From Siderastrea siderea (taxonomy: Eukaryota; Cnidaria; Anthozoa; Scleractinia; Rhizangiidae): DNA of 64,000 bases. The notes under the pieces were generated by a model. That model saw nothing but the letters and a program-made list of their open reading frames with translations. It ran no database searches and was not told where the DNA came from. The position numbers and the translations under genes were made by a program. The stretch is taken from the NCBI GenBank assembly GCA_964030785.1, contig OZ034968.1:59234899-59298898 (forward strand). The letters are read 5' to 3'. Numbering within the stretch: the first letter of the stretch is position 1; each line of letters starts with the position of its first letter. Below, in pieces: positions 1 to 8,083 of this stretch.

Positions 1-747
1 GAAGATAAGATGCTTCCTCCAATGCAGCTTACATTCGAACTGGACTTGAATGATGATGATGAATTGATTCACAAAGCAGCCGCTGCTGATGATGGACGAG
101 TGGTTGTCACTCGATTTCATCTTTGGCTTCCGAGAATAGTTCCGAAAGATAGTGTATATGGTGAATTCGTGGAAGATTTTCTCAAACCAACCAAATGGAT
201 GTATATGAAAGATATGTATATTCAGAGTGCAAATACAAAAGCAGTTCAAAACATGTTTCAGATTAGCCCAGCCATTGATAATGTTAAACATGTATTTATT
301 TATCTACAGAGAACTAATGGTCCAAACAATGAGGAATCTGAGAGAACTCCTTACATTTTTGATACTTTCAAGCTGAATTCTGCAGATGCTAATAGCTCTC
401 TTGCATCATGTCGTTTGGAGTATGGAAACAGTACTTTTTATCCTGAATTGGAGTATGATGCCGATTCAAAAGTGAGAATCTTCAACGATTTGATGTCTTA
501 TGCTTTCCGAAAGAATGATCTGAATACAGGAACGCAGTTGAATATACATAATTTCACATCTATTTACGGTCTTGTTTATTTTGATCTGACTTACCAAAAA
601 GAAGCTGTTACTAGAGATCCAAAACAACTGATTTTGAACTACAGATTAAATACAGCACCAACAGCTGATGTGAGAGCTCATGCTATCGTATTTTATGAAA
701 ATGAGGTTATTGTTAACAAGGTTGGAAATGAACTTATGATTGTCTAA
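1..747 (+). CDS. Major capsid protein-like, C-terminal part (Polinton/F54H12.2-type)
   Basis: The frame is open to the first base of the window, so the ATG at position 10 is probably internal and the N-terminal part is missing. The roughly 248 visible residues resemble the C-terminal part of the capsid-like proteins annotated in invertebrate Polintons as F54H12.2-like. They are rich in beta-strand-type stretches, with the motif RFHLWLPRI near residue 40, an acidic linker around residue 110 and a hydrophobic end. Such proteins are thought to form double-jelly-roll hexons. It lies first in the visible late-type cluster, 48 bp before the Gly-Gly protein. The family call rests on remembered similarity and gene order; a structure prediction would be the clean test. 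No frameshift or stop is visible. Confidence 0.72.
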   Translation, partial: EDKMLPPMQLTFELDLNDDDELIHKAAAADDGRVVVTRFHLWLPRIVPKDSVYGEFVEDFLKPTKWMYMKDMYIQSANTKAVQNMFQISPAIDNVKHVFIYLQRTNGPNNEESERTPYIFDTFKLNSADANSSLASCRLEYGNSTFYPELEYDADSKVRIFNDLMSYAFRKNDLNTGTQLNIHNFTSIYGLVYFDLTYQKEAVTRDPKQLILNYRLNTAPTADVRAHAIVFYENEVIVNKVGNELMIV

Positions 748-766
748 TTCAAAACTATTTCTTGAA

Positions 767-794
767 TTTATTTTATTTCGTAAAATAAAATAAA
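767..794 (+). promoter_or_regulatory. A/T hairpin directly before a start codon
   Basis: A 9-bp stem (767-775 pairs with 781-789) with loop TTTCG lies between the capsid stop and the ATG at 796. It is pure A/T apart from the loop. It may be a promoter or a 3'-end signal; a similar hairpin with an ATTTCGTGAAA core follows the SAP-like gene. Confidence 0.4.
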
Positions 795-795
795 T

Positions 796-1611
796 ATGAC
801 TAACTTGTATGAGATTAACGTTACGCTTTCTGAGAATCAAAAAATGAAATTAAGTAAAGCTTTTCACAACCGTGAAACAATCACCCTGAGGTTAACAAAA
901 GATGCCTTAAATGGAAGTGATACTCTTCTTGTTCCTTCAACAACTGTTAAAAGGTTGGAAAAAAACCGCATGATGAATAAAGGAATGGAAATAAAACTGG
1001 CCAAGACAAATATTAGAAAACAGGTTGGTGGTTCACTTTTGAGTTCAATCTTGACACTTGGTCGAACTTTTGGACCAACATTAGCAAAAACTCTAGGATT
1101 ATCGGCTCTTGCTGGTGCCGCTTCTGAAGGAGCATCTCAGATTGTTAAAAAGATATCTGGAAAAGGTTCACAGACAGGTGGTTTTCTCATTCCAAATTCT
1201 AAAATAGATAAACTTATAGCGAATAAACATCTTTTGAGTGATAAACAGAAAAAAGATATTATCAATGCCATACAAACTGGTTCTGGTGTTCATATAAAAC
1301 CCACAAAAAACCAAACTGGCGGTTTTCTTGGCACTCTTCTTGCATCAATTGGTATTCCACTCGCTCTTGAAGCTTTCAAAAAGATGACAGGTTCAGGAGT
1401 TCCCAGAATTGGAAAACCTCCTAAAAAAGATGGTGGATCAGCCCCCAGATTGGGAAATTATCAACCACTACCTCCATTTTTTGGAACATGGGAAGGAAAC
1501 TCTTTTTCTAATCAATCAGGTGGAGGAAAAAAAAAAAAGTTGGGAAATGGGTTGCTTCTAGGGAAAAACAGTCCATTCAATGGGATTCCACTGCTTGGAA
1601 CAATTCTTTAA
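796..1611 (+). CDS. Gly-Gly-rich minor capsid/core protein-like
   Basis: A 271-residue basic protein. The first 60 residues look like a small folded domain. Then come hydrophobic glycine/alanine-rich segments (about 78-115 and 175-192) separated by repeated Gly-Gly motifs: QVGGSL, two QTGGFL sites and a TGSGV site. The C-terminus is a lysine run followed by LLLGKNSPFNGIPLLG. This layout matches proteins next to the capsid and protease genes in cnidarian Polintons, which have been compared with adenovirus membrane-lytic/core proteins. The Gly-Gly sites resemble, but do not strictly fit, adenain cleavage sites (P4 is not M, I or L), so cleavage by the neighbouring protease is an inference. Its 3' end carries a 12-A run (1527-1538), and the protease frame opens within it. 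Confidence 0.6.
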   Translation: MTNLYEINVTLSENQKMKLSKAFHNRETITLRLTKDALNGSDTLLVPSTTVKRLEKNRMMNKGMEIKLAKTNIRKQVGGSLLSSILTLGRTFGPTLAKTLGLSALAGAASEGASQIVKKISGKGSQTGGFLIPNSKIDKLIANKHLLSDKQKKDIINAIQTGSGVHIKPTKNQTGGFLGTLLASIGIPLALEAFKKMTGSGVPRIGKPPKKDGGSAPRLGNYQPLPPFFGTWEGNSFSNQSGGGKKKKLGNGLLLGKNSPFNGIPLLGTIL

Positions 1612-1631
1612 AATTCCACAAAGGCATACCC

Positions 1632-2075
1632 TTGAGCAACCATGATTTGTTAAAATGGTGTCATCATCTTAAAATACCAATAGACAAAGGTGGTGTGTTG
1701 TCAAGAGACCAAACTGTTCCACACAACCATAAAATGGCGCTATTTATTTTCAATCTTGAGCCCTCATATATGAGTGGAAGTCATTGGGTCGCAACATATG
1801 TCAAGAATGGGAAAATTAATTATTTCGACAGCTTTGGGTTGCCACCATTTCAAGAAATTGTAAATCACGCAAAGAAAAAAAATCTCACTCTAATTCATCA
1901 AAATAACCAGATACAAGCCTTTAATACAACCACTTGTGGATATTTTTGTTTATACTTTCTGAATGAGATGAATAAAGGTTCGTCATATTTCAACCTTCTA
2001 CAAGTTTTTGATATTAATAATACCATGAAAAATGAGAGATTCATTGAAAGATATTTTGAAAAAATTAATATGTGA
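1632..2075 (+). CDS. Adenain-like maturation cysteine protease
   Basis: A 147-residue C5/C48-type protease. The catalytic order is visible: His51 in GSHWVAT, Asp66 in YFDSFG, Gln95 and the nucleophile Cys102 in TTTCGYFCLYF. In Polintons it is expected to process capsid proteins. The frame has no ATG at its 5' end; position 1632 is a TTG. The same frame stays open further upstream, through the end of the previous gene to at least 1521, and those extra residues look compatible with the family's N-terminus. Either an upstream non-AUG start or a frame slip on the 12-A run at 1527-1538 could supply the start. I keep 1632 as the conservative limit. The protein ends with a TGA at 2073-2075. Confidence 0.85.
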   Translation: MSNHDLLKWCHHLKIPIDKGGVLSRDQTVPHNHKMALFIFNLEPSYMSGSHWVATYVKNGKINYFDSFGLPPFQEIVNHAKKKNLTLIHQNNQIQAFNTTTCGYFCLYFLNEMNKGSSYFNLLQVFDINNTMKNERFIERYFEKINM

Positions 2076-2274
2076 CCATATTGTAAATGAAAACGTATTG
2101 CGTGAAACAAAGAAAAGAAACTGAGTGTGTTGAGCCTTCAGGTTATAAATATGCAAAAAACGGTCGACTTATGTTTTTTTGCACATGTGCTGAATGAAGA
2201 ATAACTAAAACTAGATTCGTGAAACAAACGGGAAACTAATTAGCCCGTCTGAAGGGGCGGGCATTCTGAATACA
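2076..2274 (+). promoter_or_regulatory. Intergenic spacer with repeated CGTGAAAC motifs
   Basis: The 199-bp gap between protease and PLA2 genes is longer than the other spacers. It contains GCGTGAAAC near 2098 and TCGTGAAAC near 2217, the same core seen in the hairpin after the SAP-like gene (4217-4247). A short GC stem, GCCCG/CGGGC, sits at 2243-2262 just before the ATG at 2275. A TATA-like stretch (GTTATAAATATG) lies near 2141-2152. A promoter and 3'-end region is the likely role; this is inference. Confidence 0.4.
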
Positions 2275-2904
2275 ATGGCATCTACTGGTACTGATATGTT
2301 AATTCACCATGGTATTCCTTGGCTTGGGAAAAAAGCTGTAGAAATGGGAAGATATTATGGATCAGAAGCCTTGAGAAACCCTAAACTCCAGAAAAAGACC
2401 CTAGATTATGCTTTGGAAAAAGCAACTCCTTTCATTCAAAAAACGGGATCAGATATACTTAATCAACTTTCAACAAAGATACGACCCAATAAAAAGTACA
2501 GAACCGACAGGAAAGATTTGGATGGAGGTGGACTTGATATTCACAAAATGATTGGAAAACTCCCTAAACCAAAAGGGGGTTGGACTCTTCCAGGGCATCG
2601 ATACACAGGCCCCTACAATGACCTTGAAAATCAGGTCAGATGGGATCCAAAAACAGGAGAGATACTCGAGATATATGACAAACCAACGGGTAAGACCGAT
2701 GCCATAGCGATGCAACATGACGTTGATTATTCAGTTTGCAAAGATGATAAAAAATGCAAGAACAAAGCCGACAGGAAAATGGTTAAGGCTCTAGACAGTG
2801 TGCCTTATAATGAGAGACAATGGGGACATTGGCTGGCACGAAATATGATTAACACAAAACAAAAACTAGGTCTTGGTGTAAAACAAAGGAAGACAAAAAA
2901 CTAA
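2275..2904 (+). CDS. Parvovirus-VP1-like phospholipase A2 protein
   Basis: A 209-residue basic protein. Residues 1-70 are helical and amphipathic; the centre (105-160) is a phospholipase A2 domain. The calcium-loop motif YTGPYNDLE (110-118) is followed by TDAIAMQHDVDYSVC (141-155), which gives the His148-Asp149 catalytic pair, an upstream Asp142 and the trailing Asp-Tyr. These match the order in parvovirus VP1-unique-region lipases, which breach the endosomal membrane. The tail is lysine-rich. It sits between protease and integrase genes, so a virion entry factor is the likely role. Secreted PLA2 is less likely: no signal peptide and few cysteines are visible. Catalytic residues appear complete. 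Confidence 0.8.
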   Translation: MASTGTDMLIHHGIPWLGKKAVEMGRYYGSEALRNPKLQKKTLDYALEKATPFIQKTGSDILNQLSTKIRPNKKYRTDRKDLDGGGLDIHKMIGKLPKPKGGWTLPGHRYTGPYNDLENQVRWDPKTGEILEIYDKPTGKTDAIAMQHDVDYSVCKDDKKCKNKADRKMVKALDSVPYNERQWGHWLARNMINTKQKLGLGVKQRKTKN

Positions 2905-2924
2905 AAAGGCCGTCGAGTGAAGAA

Positions 2925-3857
2925 ATGAGCTGGCAAGAAAAATTAGCTGATGAGCTTCATAAACCTATAAAACGTAACTTTACTCGGCGGCGTGTAATTG
3001 TAAACGGCATTGACGATATATGGTGTTCAGATCTTATTGAGATGCAAAAGTTCAGTCGGTGGAACGCTGGCTACAGATACCTTCTCATGGTTCTAGATGT
3101 ATTCTCTAAATACGGTTGGATCATCCCATTAAAAGATAAGAAAGGAGAAACTGTTGCTCAAGCATTTGAAACAATATTCAAAGAAGGTAGAAAACCACAA
3201 TATATTTGGACAGACAAAGGCAAAGAGTATTATAACAAACATGTTAAGGAACTACTTGATAAGAATAAAATAACCTTGTACTCAACTGAGAATGAAGAAA
3301 AGTCGTCAGTTTGTGAAAGATGGAATAGAACAATTAAAACCAAGATGTGGAAGCAGTTTACTGTTCAAGGTAATACACAGTATCTTGACATACTACCTAA
3401 ATTAGTGAAACAGTATAACAATACCAGACATTCAAGCATAAAGATGACACCCACGGAAGCAAGTAAAAAGAAGAATGAAGGAACTGTCTACTTTAATCTA
3501 TATGGTGATATGGAAACATCAAGACAAAAACCAAAGTTAAAAGTTGGTGAGAAGGTTCGAATATCTAAGTATAAACGGAATGTGTTCGATAAAGGATATA
3601 CACCAAACTGGTCTGAGGAAATTTTCACAGTTGATAAAATTCAATATACGAATCCAATAACTTACAAACTAAAGGATCTCAGTGGTGAGGAGATATCGGG
3701 TTCTTTTTATGAACAGGAGATGCAGAAGGCTGTTCAAGACGTTTACCGTATTGAGAAAGTGATTCGACGAGACGCTCGAAAAGGTAAAGCTTTGGTGAAG
3801 TGGAGCGGTTACCCAGAAAAATTCAATTCCTGGGTAGATATTAACGATCTGATGTAA
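2925..3857 (+). CDS. Polinton DDE integrase with C-terminal chromodomain
   Basis: A 310-residue retroviral-type integrase that would join the linear DNA to host chromosomes. The catalytic core shows Asp36 (WCSDLIEM), Asp97 (YIWTDKGKEYYN) and Glu131 (CERWNRT), with 33 residues between the last two, plus the family motif GYRYLLMVLDVFSKY. The N-terminal zinc-binding HHCC domain is not visible; only about 30 basic residues precede the core. Residues 190-260 form the SH3-like DNA-binding part. The last 40 residues (VYRIEKVIRR to WVDINDLM) are a chromodomain, which in related elements can steer insertion to particular chromatin marks. It starts 20 bp after the PLA2 gene. A Ty3/Gypsy origin is excluded by the PolB neighbour and the absence of a reverse transcriptase. 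Confidence 0.92.
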   Translation: MSWQEKLADELHKPIKRNFTRRRVIVNGIDDIWCSDLIEMQKFSRWNAGYRYLLMVLDVFSKYGWIIPLKDKKGETVAQAFETIFKEGRKPQYIWTDKGKEYYNKHVKELLDKNKITLYSTENEEKSSVCERWNRTIKTKMWKQFTVQGNTQYLDILPKLVKQYNNTRHSSIKMTPTEASKKKNEGTVYFNLYGDMETSRQKPKLKVGEKVRISKYKRNVFDKGYTPNWSEEIFTVDKIQYTNPITYKLKDLSGEEISGSFYEQEMQKAVQDVYRIEKVIRRDARKGKALVKWSGYPEKFNSWVDINDLM

Positions 3858-3876
3858 AAATGATTTTTTTAAAAAA

Positions 3877-3902
3877 AAATCTTGCATACAAGAAAAGTAA
3901 AA
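3877..3902 (+). promoter_or_regulatory. Promoter-like motif before the SAP-like gene
   Basis: The sequence AATCTTGCATACAAGAAAAG lies directly before the ATG at 3903. Nearly the same motif occurs twice before the polymerase ATG at 4310, so it is probably the element's own promoter or transcript-start signal. Confidence 0.5.
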
Positions 3903-4214
3903 ATGACAAAAATTTTAACTCTTAAAGAAATTCGAAAAATGGCTGTAGGAAAAAATATCAGATTTTCAAACAAACTCTCAAAAGCAGAGCTGGCGAAAGA
4001 GTTAAATCTAGACGAAGAAGTGTATAAAAGACCAAGTAACGCAAGGGAGGTGTTTATTACCAATGTTGATACACAGGTCGTTACAAAATGTAAAAGCATC
4101 TATCAGTGTTCAAAAGTGTTGGGTAAAAGGTATGGTTCGGTTCATTATTTCGTAAATTGTGGAAATGCGTTTGTGGATAAGGATGGAAATAAGGTCAGAT
4201 TGTCTTTTGCTTAA
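3903..4214 (+). CDS. Small SAP-like DNA-binding protein
   Basis: The ATG at 3903 gives 103 residues; an upstream TTG (3882) would add seven residues that look like translated promoter motif, so I reject it. Residues 4-38 (LTLKEIRKMA to LAKELNL) fit a SAP/Rho-N-type helix-loop-helix with the LSKAEL core. Residues 48-100 hold a second small domain (SIYQCSKVLGKRYGSVHYFV) that recalls the DNA-binding repeats attached to homing endonucleases (NUMOD1-like). A DNA-binding regulator or packaging accessory is plausible; the function is not known. It lies between integrase and polymerase and is followed by a perfect 11-bp hairpin. Confidence 0.6.
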   Translation: MTKILTLKEIRKMAVGKNIRFSNKLSKAELAKELNLDEEVYKRPSNAREVFITNVDTQVVTKCKSIYQCSKVLGKRYGSVHYFVNCGNAFVDKDGNKVRLSFA

Positions 4215-4216
4215 AC

Positions 4217-4247
4217 TTTTTCATTTCGTGAAACGTGAAATGAAAAA
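4217..4247 (+). terminator. Perfect hairpin after the SAP-like gene
   Basis: An 11-bp perfect stem (TTTTTCATTTC with GAAATGAAAAA) closes a 9-base loop GTGAAACGT, starting two bases after the stop codon. It may mark a transcript 3' end before the polymerase promoter block. Confidence 0.45.
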
Positions 4248-4309
4248 TCTTGTATATAAGAAAAAATAAAAATAAAAAAAAATCTTGTATATAAGAAAAA
4301 ATAAAAATA
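4243..4309 (+). promoter_or_regulatory. Duplicated TATA-like promoter motif before PolB
   Basis: The block AATCTTGTATATAAGAAAAA with a following AATAAAAAT is present twice in tandem, ending at the polymerase ATG. TATATAAG is a good TATA box. The copy before 3903 reads CATACAAG at the same place. The duplication may raise polymerase expression; this is inference. Confidence 0.55.
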
Positions 4310-7300
4310 ATGGATTCACAAACAGAAATGAATAAAGCTAGTTTGAAGAAACTTAGCAAATCAAAACTTATCAAATTGCTTCTGAAGCAGGAGAAGAAGA
4401 AGTCAGTTCCAATACCAACACCTCACAAGAGTGTCAAAGAGATGGCTAAAGAATATGAAGAAAGGACTTATAAACCAAGACTATATGTACCAACACCTCA
4501 CAAGAGTGTCAAACAGATGGTTAAAAAATATGAAGAAAACATCATTCTGCCACCTCTAGAATTCAGGGATGATTACAAACCAGTTCCAGCACAAAGGACT
4601 AAGAAACCAAGACCATATGTACCAACACCTCGCAAGAGTGTCAAACAGATGACTAAAAAATATGAAGAAAACATCATTCTACCACCTCCAGAATTCATGG
4701 ATGATTACAAACCAGTTCCAACACCTAGAACTAAGAAACTATTGGATAAACCAATTCCAGCATCTAGAACCAAAATAGAACAAACAGACAAAGCTTTAAA
4801 AGGTTACACTAAGTCTTATGAGATCAGCATCAAAAACAATAAAGACCCCTTAGCCCAAATGCAAAACACGAGAAAGGCTATAGAACACCATGTAATAGCT
4901 TTGTTGAATGAGATGAAAGGCTTGAAATACGTTGAAACGTTGAAGATTACGTTTGAAAAACAGAATGGAGACAAGTTGATTGAAAAGGAAGCTTATTTCA
5001 ATGCAAAGACACAAACAATAACAAACGAGATAGAGATTGCAGAATTGTTGCAGATAACACAACAACAGATTGTAAATATGATTCAGCAATGGATTTCAGA
5101 AGGCTCAGGATGGACCATTCAATCAGTTGATGGTCATTTCATCAATGTTGTAATGTACAGACCACTCAGAGGTTCTTCATATATTCCATTACCCAAAGAG
5201 CTGCAGAACTCAGCTAAAGGGATTATAAACATGAAAAATAATGACGATGAATGTTTTCGTTGGTGCCACATTCGCCACCTCTTGCCACAGAATAAAGATC
5301 CACAGAGAATAAAAGAGTGTGATAAAAAATATGTAGAAAAATTGGATTACTCGGGAATCGAGTTTCCCGTTTCTGTAAAACAATACAACAAAATAGAGAA
5401 ACAAAACAGCACCAATGTTAATGTCTTCGGTTATGAGGAAGGGCAACCGTATGTAATTTACGTTTCAAAAGAAAAGTTTGATTCTTGTTTGAATCTGCTC
5501 TTAATAACCAAAGGAGAGGTGAAACATTATTGTTTAATAAAGGATTTCAATAAATTTATGTACAATCAAACGGAGCATAAAGAAAGAAAACATTTTTGTA
5601 TGTACTGTCTCCAATGTTTAAGCTCGAAAGAGCATCTTGAAAAACACAAAGTCGATTGTATTGAAATTAATGGGAAACAATCCATTAAAATGCCAGAACC
5701 TGGATCAGAAATTGCATTCACAAATTATCGTAAACAGTTGCCGGCACCTTTCGTGATTTATGCTGATTTTGAAGCCATCACTGAAAAAGTTGATGAAAAA
5801 GCTCCACAAAAATCCCGCACCGAACAATATCAAAAACATACTGATTGTGGATATGGTTATAAAGTTGTTTGCTGTCATGACGACAAATTTTCAAAACCAA
5901 TCAAAGTTTTCAGAGGAAAAAAAGCTGTCCACAAGTTCATGAAGGATATGTTGGTTGAAGTTAAATACTGTCAAAAGGTTGTAAAAACTTACTTCACAGA
6001 CGAGGACGAGGATGAGGATGAGGAAAGATCTGAATTAACTAATAAGATACCTGTGGTGTTTCACAATCTCAAGGGGTATGACAGTCACTTTATAATGCAA
6101 GAGATTGGTGATATTGTGAAAAAGAATGTGTATTTTGATAAAGAAGGAAATAAACATGAGATGGGTATAAATGTCATTCCATGTAACATGGAGAAATACA
6201 TGGCCTTCATGTTGGGTAAACACCTTGTGTTCATCGACAGCTTTCAATTCATGAGCTCCTCATTGAGTAATTTGGTGAATAATCTTCCTGCTGAAGCGTT
6301 TAAATACACTGGACAAGTATTCCAAGGTGAAAAATTGAGTTTGATGACAAAGAAAGGTGTCTATCCTTATGACTATATGAATAGTTTTGGAAAGTTTGAG
6401 GAAAAAAGGTTGCCGAAGAAAGAAGATTTTTTCAGTATTATGAATAATGAACATATCACAGATGAAGAGTATCAACATGCACAGAATGTTTGGAAAAACT
6501 TTAACTTAAAGACAATGGGAGAGTATCACGATCTATATCTCAAATTGGATATTTTGTTGTTGACTGATGTTTTTGAAAATTTCCGTAAAGCATGTCAACA
6601 ATACTATGAATTGGATCCTGCTCATTATTTCACAGCACCCGGTCTGAGTTGGGATGCAATGTTGAAAATGACAGAAACTGAATTGGAGTTGATGAGTGAT
6701 GTTGATATGTTTCAATTCATTGAAAAAGGTATGCGTGGTGGGATCAGTTACATCGCCAATCGATATGGAAAGGCGAACAACAAGTATATGGAGAACTACA
6801 ATCCGGAGGAGACATCAAAATACATCATGTATCTGGATGCTAATAATCTTTATGGTTGGGCAATGAGTCAATATCTTCCAACAGGTGGGTTCGAATGGTT
6901 GACTGCAGAAGAGGTGGATTTATCCAAGTATAATGATGAGTCAGAAAAAGGATTGATATTAGAGGTTGATTTGGAATATCCACGGGAGTTGCATGATCTC
7001 CACAACGACTATCCGCTGGCTGCAGAAAAAATCAAAGTAACTAAAGATATGTTGTCACCTTATTGCCGAGAAATTGCTGAAAAATTTAGAGTAAAGGTTG
7101 GACTGGTTGGAAAGTTGGTGCCGACGTTGTTAAATAAAGAGAGATATGTTTTGCATTATCGCAACTTACAACTCTTTATGTCTTTGGGGTTGAAACTGAT
7201 AAAGATTCATAGAGCTCTCGAATTCAATCAGAGTCCATGGTTGAAACCCTACATCGATTTTAACACAAAAAAGAGAGCAGAGGCAAAGAACTCTTTTGAA

Positions 7301-8083
7301 AAGGATTTTTTCAAGTTGATGAACAATTCGGTGTTTGGAAAGACGATGGAGAACCTGAGAAAGCGTCAGGACATCAGACTTGTGACTAATGAAGAAAAAC
7401 TATTAAAGTGGGCCAGCAGACCGAGTTTCATAAGAAGCAAAATATTCAATGAGAATTTAGTTGCCGTTCATAAAATCAAAACAACTTTAACATTGAATAG
7501 ACCAGCCTATGTTGGAATGTGCATCCTAGACTTATCAAAAACATTGATGTATGATTTTCATTACAATTACATCAAAAGTCAGTATGGTGATAAAGCTCGG
7601 TTGCTGTTCACAGATACTGACAGTTTAACATATGAAATTGAAGCAGATGATGTTTACCAAGATTTTTGGAAAGACAAACATCTATTTGATAACAGTGATT
7701 ATTCAAAGAGCAGCCCATTTTCCGATACAACAAATAAGAAAGTCATTGGAAAATTTAAGGACGAAGCAGCAGGAATCCCAATCGTGGAGTTTGTTGGTTT
7801 GAGGTCAAAAATGTATTCTTACATGAAAGATAATAAACAGGGTAGTCGCACAGCAAAGGGAATAAAAAAGAATGTGATAAAACAAAAAATACAACACGAC
7901 AATTACAAAGATACGCTTTTCAATAAGAAACAGATGCGTCACACGATGAGACTAATCAAAAGTGAAAAACATCAACTCGGAAGCTATGAGCTTAATAAAA
8001 CATCACTCAGCTGTTTCGACGACAAAAGATATATTCATAAAAATGGTGTGACAAGTTATGCTTACGGTCATAATAGACTTTGA
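4310..8083 (+). CDS. Protein-primed family B DNA polymerase
   Basis: A 1257-residue polymerase that would copy the linear element DNA. Residues about 36-130 carry three copies of a PTPxKSVK..YEE repeat; a C2H2-like finger (FCMYCLQC to KHKVDC) lies near 430-450. The 3'-5' exonuclease motifs are present: YADFEAI (near 486), FHNLKGYDSHF (near 590) and YLKLDILLLTDVF (near 745). Polymerase motifs A (YLDANNLYGW, near 842), B (KLMNNSVFGKT, near 1002) and C (FTDTDSL, near 1100) and a KxY motif (SKMYSY, near 1167) are complete. The order fits the DNA_pol_B_2 type of adenoviruses, linear plasmids and Polintons. The long N-terminal part before the exonuclease might include the priming protein; that is unproven. 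Confidence 0.95.
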   Translation: MDSQTEMNKASLKKLSKSKLIKLLLKQEKKKSVPIPTPHKSVKEMAKEYEERTYKPRLYVPTPHKSVKQMVKKYEENIILPPLEFRDDYKPVPAQRTKKPRPYVPTPRKSVKQMTKKYEENIILPPPEFMDDYKPVPTPRTKKLLDKPIPASRTKIEQTDKALKGYTKSYEISIKNNKDPLAQMQNTRKAIEHHVIALLNEMKGLKYVETLKITFEKQNGDKLIEKEAYFNAKTQTITNEIEIAELLQITQQQIVNMIQQWISEGSGWTIQSVDGHFINVVMYRPLRGSSYIPLPKELQNSAKGIINMKNNDDECFRWCHIRHLLPQNKDPQRIKECDKKYVEKLDYSGIEFPVSVKQYNKIEKQNSTNVNVFGYEEGQPYVIYVSKEKFDSCLNLLLITKGEVKHYCLIKDFNKFMYNQTEHKERKHFCMYCLQCLSSKEHLEKHKVDCIEINGKQSIKMPEPGSEIAFTNYRKQLPAPFVIYADFEAITEKVDEKAPQKSRTEQYQKHTDCGYGYKVVCCHDDKFSKPIKVFRGKKAVHKFMKDMLVEVKYCQKVVKTYFTDEDEDEDEERSELTNKIPVVFHNLKGYDSHFIMQEIGDIVKKNVYFDKEGNKHEMGINVIPCNMEKYMAFMLGKHLVFIDSFQFMSSSLSNLVNNLPAEAFKYTGQVFQGEKLSLMTKKGVYPYDYMNSFGKFEEKRLPKKEDFFSIMNNEHITDEEYQHAQNVWKNFNLKTMGEYHDLYLKLDILLLTDVFENFRKACQQYYELDPAHYFTAPGLSWDAMLKMTETELELMSDVDMFQFIEKGMRGGISYIANRYGKANNKYMENYNPEETSKYIMYLDANNLYGWAMSQYLPTGGFEWLTAEEVDLSKYNDESEKGLILEVDLEYPRELHDLHNDYPLAAEKIKVTKDMLSPYCREIAEKFRVKVGLVGKLVPTLLNKERYVLHYRNLQLFMSLGLKLIKIHRALEFNQSPWLKPYIDFNTKKRAEAKNSFEKDFFKLMNNSVFGKTMENLRKRQDIRLVTNEEKLLKWASRPSFIRSKIFNENLVAVHKIKTTLTLNRPAYVGMCILDLSKTLMYDFHYNYIKSQYGDKARLLFTDTDSLTYEIEADDVYQDFWKDKHLFDNSDYSKSSPFSDTTNKKVIGKFKDEAAGIPIVEFVGLRSKMYSYMKDNKQGSRTAKGIKKNVIKQKIQHDNYKDTLFNKKQMRHTMRLIKSEKHQLGSYELNKTSLSCFDDKRYIHKNGVTSYAYGHNRL

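Noticed and set aside
2925..3857. Ty3/Gypsy-type LTR retrotransposon because of integrase plus chromodomain
   Set aside because: No reverse transcriptase, RNase H or LTR nearby, and the neighbours are PolB, adenain-like protease and capsid-like genes.
3882..3902. Upstream TTG start for the SAP-like gene
   Set aside because: The added codons are the promoter motif AATCTTGCATACAAG shared with the PolB upstream region.
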